Origin: E44-bin32 sp034430595
GTDB lineage: Bacteria; Chloroflexota; Anaerolineae; Anaerolineales; E44-bin32
Length of the DNA stretch: 16,989 nucleotides
Assembly (NCBI GenBank): GCA_034430595.1
Contig: DAOUEL010000034.1
Location: forward strand, 1-16,989
Direction of reading: 5' to 3'
The position numbers were made by a program, and so were the translations under genes. Within the stretch, counting starts at the first letter, position 1; every line of letters starts with the position of its first letter. The notes under the pieces were generated by a model, which did no database searches, was not told where the DNA came from, and saw only the letters and a list, made by a program, of their open reading frames with translations. Below, piece after piece: positions 6,932-14,220 of this stretch.

Positions 6932-9352
6932 GTGAAACGTTTTCTTCCGCTCGTCCTGGCCCTCATCCTGGGGTGGATCACGCTATCGCTGGCATGTTCG
7001 CTGCCCGCTCGTCTACCATTCCTGCCGACACTTACACCGACTGCCAGCGCAACCCCTACCAGCACACCAACACCTACCCCGACGCCTACGCCAGACCCGA
7101 TCGAGATCCTTGCAATGGCGGATCGCGCCCGCTTTGCTGGCGACTGGGATCGAGCCTTTCAGCTTTATCAAGAGGCGCAGGATCATGTGGTCGAAGCCAG
7201 TCTGCAGGCAGAAGTCCTGTACGGTGAGGCACGCACGTCAATTGCTGCAAGCCGCTGGCAGGAGGCAATCGCAACGCTCGATCAGCTTCTGTCAGGTTTT
7301 CCGAACGCTCGCGTGACGGCCCAGGCACAATTCCTGCGGGGGCGTGCCCTCTCAGACCTCGGGCGTTCCCTCGAAGCCGCCGATGCCTTTAAAGCCTATC
7401 GCGAAAGCGGACAGGCCGTTCTTATAAATCTGGCAAGCGAGTTGGAGGCCGATGCCCGGCTGGAAGGTGGCGACCTTTCCCAGGCCGTCACCCTCTACCA
7501 GGAGATCATCGGGAGGCATTCGCCCGGGGATGCCCTCGATATCCAGATCAAGCTCGGTAATGCCTTGTTCCAGCGTGGTGCGACCGAGGAGGCGATCGAG
7601 CAGTACCAGCAGGTCTACGCAAGCAGCAGCAGCGATTTCGTCAAGGCTCAGATGGATCTTGTCCTGGGACGAGCTTACATCTCGCTTGGGGATTCGGAAT
7701 CTGGTTATAACCGCTACCTAGATGCGGTAGAGAATTATCCGCTCTCCTACGATTCTTACACGGCTCTGATTGACCTGGTGGATGCAGGTGTTCCTGTTAG
7801 CGATCTCGATCGCGGCATTGTCGATTATTTTGCCGGTCAATATGGAGTGGCGCTGGCCGCTTTCGACCGCTACGAACAGGTTATGCCGCCGGAACACGGC
7901 GGGGGAATCCACCACTATCGCGCCCTGACGCTGCGGGCGATGGGTGAATACCAGGCTGCTATCGATGAGTGGGATGTGCTGATTGAAACTCATCCGGTTC
8001 AGGACCCGTATTTTGCTAGTGGGTGGGAAGAGCGGGTCGATACGCTGTGGGCTTATATGGATCAGTACACGCGTGCCTCAAATGATAGCCTGGCGTTCGC
8101 CGATCAATACCCCGATCACCCCCGGGCGGCTGAATTCATCTTCTTCGGCGGTCAGATTGCGGAGCGGGCGAATCAACTGGTTGAAGCAGCCCGTTTGTGG
8201 GATTTAGTTGTTGCGCGCTATCCACAGGATGATCTGGCATTCAGGGCGGGATTCCTGTCAGGCATCGCGCGCTACCGGCTGGGCGAATTAAATGCAGCCA
8301 TCGACGCCTTCAGCCGGGCACTTGAACTGTCCAAAGATACAGAGGAACAGGCCGCCGCATATTTGTGGACCGGTAAGACGCGCAGCGCGCTAGGCGAGAA
8401 GGCTTCGGCTGAACAAACCTGGCGAGCGGCTCAGGTCGCCGACCCGGGTGGCTACTACGGCCTGCGGGCAGAGGAAATATTACGCGGGGGACAGCCGTTT
8501 CAATCCCGGGGCATCTTCACCTTCCCCGATCCAGCGCAGCGGCTCGAGGATCAGCGAAACACTGAGCTCTGGATGCGCCAGGTCTTTTCCCTGGAAGAGG
8601 GGGTTCAGCTCGGAGAACTCAAACCGGAACTTGCAGCCGACCCGCGGCTGGTACAGGGCGAGGAGCTGTGGACGTTAGGTGAGTATGGCTTGGCCAAGGA
8701 CAAGCTCGATGGATTGCGGATTGATTATCAGAATGACCCCGTTGCCACTTACCAGCTCATGCTGCGCTACATCGAGATGGGACTCTACCAACCTGGCATC
8801 CGCTGCGCCTTTCAGATTCTCTTCCTGGCTGGCCTGGACCAGGCGCCTGCTTCGAGCGCTCCAGCGTTTCTAAGCTCCATCCGCTTCGGAAGCTACTTCG
8901 GTGAGATTATTTTACCTGCGGCCGAGGCCCAGCAGTTTGACCCGCTTTTCATCCTTTCCGTCACTCGGCAAGAAAGTCTCTTCGAGAGCTTCGCAACCTC
9001 CTATGCAGCTGCTCGCGGCTTGATGCAGATCGTACCCAGCACCGGCGAGACCATCGCCGCCAGCGAGGGCTGGCCTGCCGGATTTACTCCCGATGACCTT
9101 TACCGCCCGATTGTCAGCGTGCGGCTGGGAGTGCGCTACCTGGCCGATCAGCGCTATCTTTTCAACGGCGATCTTTACGCAACCCTGGCGGCCTACAATG
9201 CCGGCCCGGGGAATGCGATTGCCTGGGATGCACTGGCGGCCGGTGATCCGGACCTCTTCCTCGAAGTTATCCGCCTCGACCAGCCCCGCGATTACATCCG
9301 CAGTATCTACTGGGCCTTCCGCCAATACCAAGACCTTTACGTTGCGCCGTAA
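6932..9352 (+). CDS. Lipoprotein soluble-type lytic murein transglycosylase with TPR repeats
   Basis: This enzyme cleaves the MurNAc-GlcNAc bond of peptidoglycan with formation of an anhydro product, outside the membrane. From the GTG at 6932 it has 806 residues: a signal peptide with lipobox LSLAC (Cys22), a Thr/Pro-rich linker (about 27-53), and a long array of TPR-like helical hairpins (about 55-600, e.g. AEVLYGEARTSIAASRWQEA). A C-terminal SLT domain follows (about 660-800) with catalytic Glu681 in SVTRQESLFE, then GLMQIVPSTG and AAYNAGPGNA. This is the Slt70 plan, but lipid-anchored. The frame is open upstream to 6860, but those codons lie in the IS end and promoter, so they were rejected; ATG 6920 and 6923 overlap the -10. 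No Shine-Dalgarno is visible. It is transcribed divergently from mtnA. Confidence 0.93.
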   Translation: MKRFLPLVLALILGWITLSLACSLPARLPFLPTLTPTASATPTSTPTPTPTPTPDPIEILAMADRARFAGDWDRAFQLYQEAQDHVVEASLQAEVLYGEARTSIAASRWQEAIATLDQLLSGFPNARVTAQAQFLRGRALSDLGRSLEAADAFKAYRESGQAVLINLASELEADARLEGGDLSQAVTLYQEIIGRHSPGDALDIQIKLGNALFQRGATEEAIEQYQQVYASSSSDFVKAQMDLVLGRAYISLGDSESGYNRYLDAVENYPLSYDSYTALIDLVDAGVPVSDLDRGIVDYFAGQYGVALAAFDRYEQVMPPEHGGGIHHYRALTLRAMGEYQAAIDEWDVLIETHPVQDPYFASGWEERVDTLWAYMDQYTRASNDSLAFADQYPDHPRAAEFIFFGGQIAERANQLVEAARLWDLVVARYPQDDLAFRAGFLSGIARYRLGELNAAIDAFSRALELSKDTEEQAAAYLWTGKTRSALGEKASAEQTWRAAQVADPGGYYGLRAEEILRGGQPFQSRGIFTFPDPAQRLEDQRNTELWMRQVFSLEEGVQLGELKPELAADPRLVQGEELWTLGEYGLAKDKLDGLRIDYQNDPVATYQLMLRYIEMGLYQPGIRCAFQILFLAGLDQAPASSAPAFLSSIRFGSYFGEIILPAAEAQQFDPLFILSVTRQESLFESFATSYAAARGLMQIVPSTGETIAASEGWPAGFTPDDLYRPIVSVRLGVRYLADQRYLFNGDLYATLAAYNAGPGNAIAWDALAAGDPDLFLEVIRLDQPRDYIRSIYWAFRQYQDLYVAP

Positions 9353-9410
9353 TCCCCATCAATCCATTTCACGCTATGGCTCATTCAGGTAAAAATGCCT
9401 CAACTTTATG

Positions 9411-9439
9411 TGGACAGGACTTGACATATATGGTAGCAT
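9411..9439 (+). promoter_or_regulatory. Sigma-70-type promoter of rpoB
   Basis: TGGACA (9411-9416), a 17-bp spacer and TAGCAT (9434-9439). A tempting TTGACA at 9421-9426 lies inside the spacer, but at 17 bp it faces GATTGC, a poor -10. The ATGG just before the -10 also precedes the rpsL -10. The predicted start near 9446 gives a leader of about 160 nt. Confidence 0.6.
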
Positions 9440-9605
9440 ATGGGATTGCAATCAGAGGTTCTCGAAGTTTGGCGAAGGGCGTTATCTCAGCGGTGACACA
9501 ACGAAGGCAAGCGGGAACCGACCACTCGACGTGATCGGCTTGGCCCCGCGTTTTGCTGTTCCCCGGGATTGAGCACCCATTCACCAGCGATCATCAGGAG
9601 AGACT
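9440..9605 (+). promoter_or_regulatory. rpoB 5' leader with terminator-like hairpin
   Basis: GCGGG (9511-9515) can pair with CCCGC (9545-9549) around an inner stem (CCGA/TCGG and CAC/GTG, loop 9526-9530), followed by GTTTTG. An alternative stem CAAGC/GCTTG (9508-9512 with 9538-9542) uses the same bases, so two exclusive folds are possible. A GGAG ribosome site ends the leader 5 nt before the rpoB ATG. No ORF or tRNA was seen. Confidence 0.4.
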
Positions 9606-12600
9606 ATGGCATCCAGTCCGGGTCAGAAGTGGTATTCACGAATTCCGGAAGTCTTTGCACTACCCAACCTCATCGATGTCCAGCTGGATTCATTTGTCTG
9701 GCTCAAGGAGGAAGGTCTGGCCGAACTGTTCGAAGAGATTTCACCGATTGTTTCCTACAACGGTGGCATCAAGCTTTTCTTCCCGGGCGATACGCCCGAG
9801 AGCAAAGAGTTCGACCTGAAGTACTGGTTCGAAGATCCGAAGCACGGCATCGACGAGTGCGTTGAGCGGGACCTGACCTTCGCCGCGCCGCTCTACGTAT
9901 CGGTTCTGTTGGCCGGGACAGAAGTTCCCGAGCCCATCAAACAGGAAATCTTTCTGGGTGACTTCCCGATTATGACGGAGAAGGGCACCTTTATTATCAA
10001 TGGTACGGAGCGGGTGGTCGTATCTCAGCTCATCCGCTCGCCCGGTGTATATTTCGAGGCGCCAGAGGATCGAACGACCGGTCGGCGGCTGGCAGCAGCA
10101 AAGCTGATCCCTGACCGCGGCGCCTGGATGGAATTCGAGACTCGCAAGAGCGACTACCTGACGCTCAAGTTCAACCGGAAACGCACCGTTCCTGTGACCA
10201 TCCTGCTGCGGGCGCTTTCCGCCGTCGACGACGGTCTTGGCTCATCACCTTTAAAGGAAGGTTCGGACGAAGAACTGCTTGAGCTGTTTGCCGAAGCAGA
10301 TAACAATCCGGACCACCCCTATATCGCCACTACCATTCGCCAGGAGCCCAGCTGGGACTTGAAGGATGGCCGGACGCTGGCCGAGGAATCCCTGATTGAA
10401 TTTTACCGCCGCATGCGCCCTGGCGATCCCGCGACGCTCGATAACGCGCGTGAATATCTCCAGGACCAGCTTTTCGAGCAGCGCCGCTACGACCTGGAGC
10501 GTGTTGGCCGCTATAAGCTCAACCAGAAGCTGGACCTGCACGAGATTGTTCCGCTCAAGCACCGCCGAGTAACAACCTGGGACATCGTCCGCCTGGTCGA
10601 GCGCCTGATCTTGATTGATAACGGTGCGGTTGAGCCTGACGATATCGACCATCTCGGCAACCGGCGCGTGAAGACGGTTGGAGAATTGATCCAGGGTAAG
10701 CTGCGGGTCGGATTGCGTCGTATGGAGCGCGTCATCCTCGAGCGAATGTCAATCCGGGATCAAGATCAGATTTCACCGATCTCGCTGATCAACATCCGGC
10801 CGGTTGTTGCCTCGCTGCGTGAGTTCTTTGGCTCAAGCCAGCTCTCGCAATTCATGGACCAGACCAATCCACTCGCCGAGCTGCGCCATAAGCGCACTCT
10901 CTCTGCGCTGGGTCCGGGTGGTCTCCGTCGTGAGCGGGCTGGGTTCGATGTGCGGGATGTCCACCACTCCCACTACGGACGCATCTGCCCGATTGAAACC
11001 CCGGAAGGACCGAACATCGGCCTGATCGGCCGGCTTGCCTCCTACGCCCGGGTGAACCGCTTTGGTTTCATCGAGACACCCTATCGCAAGGTTATTCGCG
11101 AGCTCAATCCAAAGGATGACCGGTTGATTAGCCGGCGAGCGCGCGGCGATGTTACCCTGCCGAAGGCTAAATCCCCGCTGGTTAAGAACGGCGAGGTAAT
11201 TAGCGAGGCAATTTATAAGAAGCTCAAGGATCACGATGGTCCAGTACCGATCACTCCATATGTTTCGGATGAAATCGGTTACCTCACGGCAGATGATGAA
11301 GATCGCTTTGTCATCGCCCAGGCGAACGCACCCTTGAATGAGCAGTATGAGTTCGTCCGCCAGCGAGCTTCCTGCCGCTACCATGGTGACTTCCAATTCT
11401 ACTCACCCGAACGAGTGGACTTCATGGATGTAGCTCCACGCCAGATCGTCGGTGTGAGCGCGGCTCTGATCCCCTTCCTGGAGCACGACGATGCCAACCG
11501 GGCTTTAATGGGTTCGAACATGCAGACCCAGGCTGTTCCGCTCATCCGGCCAGAGGTACCGGTCGTTTCGACCGGGATGGAGCGTTTCGCTGCCATTGAC
11601 TCCGGCCAGGTGATCCTGGCGGAAGAGGATGGCGAAGTCGAATCGGTCACTGGCAGTCAGGTCGTAGTTCGCTCCGGGAAGGACCGGCATTCCTACCGGC
11701 TGCGCAAGTACAACCGCTCCAACCAGAGCACATGCATCGATCAGCGCCCGGCGGTCATCAAGGGTCAGCGGGTGCTGAAGGGAGATGTAATCGCCGACTC
11801 GTCCTCCACCGAAAACGGTGAATTAGCCCTGGGCCAGAACATCCTGTGTGCCTTCATGTCCTGGGAGGGTGGAGATTTCGAGGACGCGATTCTCATCTCC
11901 GAACGCCTGGTGCAGGAAGATCTCTACACCTCGGTGCACATCGAAAAACACGAGGTCGAAGCACGCGATACCAAGCTTGGACCGGAAGAGATCACCTACG
12001 ACATCCCCAACGTCGGCGATGACGCGCTGCGCGATTTGAACGAGGATGGCATCATCCGGGTTGGGGCTGAGGTTGGTCCGAACGATATCCTGGTTGGAAA
12101 GATCACCCCGAAGGGTGAAAAAGAGCTGACCCCGGAAGAGAAATTACTGCGGGCTATCTTCGGTGAAAAAGCGCGCGAAGTGAAGGACACTTCGCTGCGC
12201 ATGCCACATGGTGAGCGCGGGAAAGTTGTCGATGTAAAAGTCTTCACACGAGAAGAACATCGTGATCTGCCGGCCGGGGTAGAGAAGATGGTGCGAGTCT
12301 CGGTAGCCCAGAAACGTAAAGCGACCGAAGGCGATAAGATGGCTGGCCGTCATGGGAATAAGGGCGTGATTTCAAAGGTCGTCCCGATCGCAGATATGCC
12401 GTTTCTGGCTGACGGGACGCCCATCGATCTCATTCTCAACCCCCTGGGCGTGCCAGGCCGGATGAACATCGGCCAGATCCTGGAAGCACATCTCGGTTGG
12501 GCAGCAGACCGGCTTGGTTTCAGGGCAGTTACTCCTGCATTTGACGGCGCGCAGGAAGAGGAGATCGAGGCCGAATTGGCCCGAGCGTGGTTGGTTGATC

Positions 12601-13514
12601 GTGCCTGGGACTTGATCGGTGAACGCGCCTGGGAGTGGGCCAAGGAGAAGGGCTACTACGAGGAAGAAGCCTTTACCGATGACGATGAGATTAGACGCAT
12701 TTACCTCGAAAATTGGCTCTCGGAAAAGGACTTCGACTTCGACCAACTTGCAACCGATGACCGCTATGCAAGGCGAGCCGCAGTGCAAACCTGGCTGAAG
12801 GAAAATGAGTTTGATCCCAATCTCGTCATGGTTTATGAAGATGACAGCATGGAGAGTACCGAACGACCAAGCCATGATGAAGCGGCGATTGAAGCCTGCC
12901 TGAGAATGTGGTGTGAATCGAATGGGCGAAAGACGGGTAACCTGAAGTCCCTGGAAACCCTGCGCGCATTCGCCGCCGAATTGATGACTGAGACTGGCTC
13001 GCCGATCCCCGTGCTTGGCAAACAGACACTTTACGATGGCAAGTCTGGCCAGGCATACGATCAACCGGTAACGGTGGGCATAGTCCTGATGATGAAGCTT
13101 CACCACCTGGTAGAAGATAAAGTCCACGCCCGCTCGACCGGCCCCTACTCGCTCGTCACTCAGCAGCCGCTGGGTGGCAAGGCGCAGTTCGGTGGACAGC
13201 GTTTTGGAGAGATGGAAGTCTGGGCTCTCGAAGCCTATGGCGCCGCGCATACTTTGCAAGAGATGCTGACCGTAAAATCCGATGATGTCCAGGGGCGGGT
13301 GAAGACATACGAAGCAATTGTGAAGGGCGAACCGGTTGAAGAGCCGGGGATCCCGGCCTCGTTCCGGGTGCTTGTAAAGGAGCTTCAAAGCCTAGGGCTG
13401 TCGGTCGAGGCGGTCGCCGAGGACGGCGAGATGATCCGCTTTGGCAAGGAAGAAGAACGGACACGGCCACCGCGCCTGGGGCTTGGGCTGCTCGATATGG
13501 ATCCACGTATCTAG
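9606..13514 (+). CDS. rpoB: DNA-directed RNA polymerase subunit beta
   Basis: The beta subunit forms half of the RNA polymerase active centre and the rifampicin pocket. The 1302-residue protein starts at an ATG with GGAG 5 nt upstream. Landmarks: the N-terminal RIPEVFALPNLIDVQLDSF; the lobe segment TFIINGTERVVVSQLIRSPG; fork loop and rifampicin region SQLSQFMDQTNPLAEL (411-426); GRICPIETPEGPNIGLIG; ENILCAFMSWEGGDFEDAI-type segment around 745; GDKMAGRHGNKGVISK; and the C-terminal clamp GPYSLVTQQPLGGKAQFGGQ and MEVWALEAYGAA. Between FDGAQEEEI (979-987) and LYDG (1142-1145), where most bacteria have about 15-20 residues, there are about 150. At the position of E. coli Arg529 there is Thr431. No rpoC follows; rpsL is next, with its own promoter. 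Confidence 0.98.
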   Translation: MASSPGQKWYSRIPEVFALPNLIDVQLDSFVWLKEEGLAELFEEISPIVSYNGGIKLFFPGDTPESKEFDLKYWFEDPKHGIDECVERDLTFAAPLYVSVLLAGTEVPEPIKQEIFLGDFPIMTEKGTFIINGTERVVVSQLIRSPGVYFEAPEDRTTGRRLAAAKLIPDRGAWMEFETRKSDYLTLKFNRKRTVPVTILLRALSAVDDGLGSSPLKEGSDEELLELFAEADNNPDHPYIATTIRQEPSWDLKDGRTLAEESLIEFYRRMRPGDPATLDNAREYLQDQLFEQRRYDLERVGRYKLNQKLDLHEIVPLKHRRVTTWDIVRLVERLILIDNGAVEPDDIDHLGNRRVKTVGELIQGKLRVGLRRMERVILERMSIRDQDQISPISLINIRPVVASLREFFGSSQLSQFMDQTNPLAELRHKRTLSALGPGGLRRERAGFDVRDVHHSHYGRICPIETPEGPNIGLIGRLASYARVNRFGFIETPYRKVIRELNPKDDRLISRRARGDVTLPKAKSPLVKNGEVISEAIYKKLKDHDGPVPITPYVSDEIGYLTADDEDRFVIAQANAPLNEQYEFVRQRASCRYHGDFQFYSPERVDFMDVAPRQIVGVSAALIPFLEHDDANRALMGSNMQTQAVPLIRPEVPVVSTGMERFAAIDSGQVILAEEDGEVESVTGSQVVVRSGKDRHSYRLRKYNRSNQSTCIDQRPAVIKGQRVLKGDVIADSSSTENGELALGQNILCAFMSWEGGDFEDAILISERLVQEDLYTSVHIEKHEVEARDTKLGPEEITYDIPNVGDDALRDLNEDGIIRVGAEVGPNDILVGKITPKGEKELTPEEKLLRAIFGEKAREVKDTSLRMPHGERGKVVDVKVFTREEHRDLPAGVEKMVRVSVAQKRKATEGDKMAGRHGNKGVISKVVPIADMPFLADGTPIDLILNPLGVPGRMNIGQILEAHLGWAADRLGFRAVTPAFDGAQEEEIEAELARAWLVDRAWDLIGERAWEWAKEKGYYEEEAFTDDDEIRRIYLENWLSEKDFDFDQLATDDRYARRAAVQTWLKENEFDPNLVMVYEDDSMESTERPSHDEAAIEACLRMWCESNGRKTGNLKSLETLRAFAAELMTETGSPIPVLGKQTLYDGKSGQAYDQPVTVGIVLMMKLHHLVEDKVHARSTGPYSLVTQQPLGGKAQFGGQRFGEMEVWALEAYGAAHTLQEMLTVKSDDVQGRVKTYEAIVKGEPVEEPGIPASFRVLVKELQSLGLSVEAVAEDGEMIRFGKEEERTRPPRLGLGLLDMDPRI
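12579..13010 (+). other. Lineage-specific insertion in RpoB with 26-residue Trp-led repeats
   Basis: This encodes about residues 992-1135 of RpoB. Trp codons at residues 1011, 1037 and 1063 are spaced exactly 26 apart. The first two units align as W-x-x-E-K, then TDD, then RR at the same offsets; the third keeps only W-L-x-E-x-x-F-D. A further W-C-E-S-N unit starts at 1102. The segment is acidic and probably helical. Its function is unknown. Confidence 0.6.
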
Positions 13515-13548
13515 ACGAGATTTATGATCGTGCCAGTGCGATTCTGGC

Positions 13549-13577
13549 TTGACGCTCTATAGGTGGAATGGTAGAAT
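13549..13577 (+). promoter_or_regulatory. Sigma-70-type promoter of the rpsL-rpsG-fusA-tuf operon
   Basis: TTGACG (13549-13554), exactly 17 bp, then TAGAAT (13572-13577): a strong match. The predicted start near 13584 gives a leader of about 148 nt. A short GCCAG/CTGGC hairpin (13532-13548) between the rpoB stop and the -35 lacks a T tract, so rpoB transcripts may read through. Confidence 0.8.
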
Positions 13578-13583
13578 ACCGGT

Positions 13584-13731
13584 TCACTATCCGCTGAGGA
13601 CGGGTGGGATGGTCTGTGCCCACCGAATTGAATAACAAGATCGACAGGCGAGGCCATCGTGCACGTCCGATGGCCTCCCTTACTGGCAAGCGACCTGGGG
13701 TTCCAGCCCCACTGTATTCTGGAGGCAAACT
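13584..13731 (+). promoter_or_regulatory. Structured leader of the str operon
   Basis: Three successive hairpins: GGTGGG/CCCACC (13603-13608 with 13619-13624), a perfect 10-bp GAGGCCATCG/CGATGGCCTC (13650-13659 with 13668-13677, 8-nt loop), and TGGGG/CCCCA (13696-13700 with 13707-13711). None is followed by a T tract. The ribosome site GGAGG (13721-13725) is 6 nt from the GTG start and stays outside the stems. The role is unknown; a ribosomal-protein control element is possible. Confidence 0.45.
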
Positions 13732-14148
13732 GTGCCGACGATTAACCAGCTGGTTCGAAAAGGCCGTAAAGAAAAGCGCTCGAAGAGCAAGGCGCCTGCG
13801 CTGCAGTACATCTTTAACTCGATGAACCAGCGCCGAATTCAGCAGCCGAAAGGCGCTCCGCAGAAGCGTGGTGTGTGCACGCAAGTACGCACTCAGACAC
13901 CGAAGAAACCGAACTCGGCGCTGCGCAAGGTGGCACGTGTCCGCCTGTCAAACGGCATCGAGGTGACGGCCTACATCCCTGGTGAGGGTCACGCGCTTCA
14001 GGAGCACTCGGTCGTACTTGTCCGCGGAGGCCGTGTAAAGGATCTTCCGGGAGTGCGATACCATATTGTGCGCGGAACGCTTGACAGCACCGGTGTTGAT
14101 GATCGCCGGCAAGGGCGTTCAAAGTACGGCGGCAAAAAACCAAAATAA
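13732..14148 (+). CDS. rpsL: 30S ribosomal protein S12
   Basis: S12 sits at the decoding centre of the small subunit and affects tRNA selection accuracy. It has 138 residues, begins with GTG after a textbook GGAGG site, and reads MPTINQLVRKGRKEK. The streptomycin-linked loop TPKKPNSALRK (56-66) and GGRVKDLPGVRYH (99-111), with the Asp that RimO methylthiolates in some bacteria, are both intact and wild-type. Against the 124-residue E. coli protein there are about 14 extra residues (roughly 25-39, after KAPAL), at the same place as the insertion of Firmicutes S12. It is the first gene of a str-type operon and is followed by a 72-nt spacer with a strong hairpin before rpsG. Confidence 0.98.
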   Translation: MPTINQLVRKGRKEKRSKSKAPALQYIFNSMNQRRIQQPKGAPQKRGVCTQVRTQTPKKPNSALRKVARVRLSNGIEVTAYIPGEGHALQEHSVVLVRGGRVKDLPGVRYHIVRGTLDSTGVDDRRQGRSKYGGKKPK

Positions 14149-14162
14149 AAAACGTACCAACG

Positions 14163-14189
14163 ATCGGTCGCCAGACATTGGCGACCGAT
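14163..14189 (+). promoter_or_regulatory. Perfect hairpin in the rpsL-rpsG spacer (possible S7 control site)
   Basis: ATCGGTCGCCA (14163-14173) and TGGCGACCGAT (14179-14189) form a perfect 11-bp stem with a GACAT loop. No T tract follows, so it is not a terminator. In E. coli, S7 represses its operon by binding the S12-S7 intercistronic mRNA; this stem is in the corresponding place. It could also be an RNA processing or stability element. Confidence 0.5.
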
Positions 14190-14220
14190 ACCATGAACGC
14201 AGGATGATGGAGCAGGGAAG

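Noticed and set aside
7029..7098. Thr/Pro codon run in slt as a DNA repeat or mobile fragment
   Set aside because: It is a low-complexity Thr/Pro linker behind a lipoprotein signal, a common coding feature, and the codons are varied.
9421..9445. TTGACA at 9421-9426 as the rpoB -35
   Set aside because: At 16-18 bp spacing the -10 would be GGATTG, GATTGC or ATTGCA; the TGGACA-17-TAGCAT pair fits better. Both cannot be excluded without start mapping.
12372..13388. A 338-codon minus-strand frame within rpoB
   Set aside because: It lies wholly within rpoB, shows no family motif and has no ribosome site; it is a shadow of strongly biased codons.
13650..13677. The 10-bp hairpin before rpsL as the rpoB terminator
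   Set aside because: No T tract follows, and it is downstream of the rpsL promoter, so it belongs to the rpsL leader.
9506..13692. Shared octamer GGCAAGCG in the rpoB (9506-9513) and rpsL (13685-13692) leaders as a common regulatory motif
   Set aside because: It is only 8 bases, in different structural contexts, and could occur by chance in GC-rich DNA.
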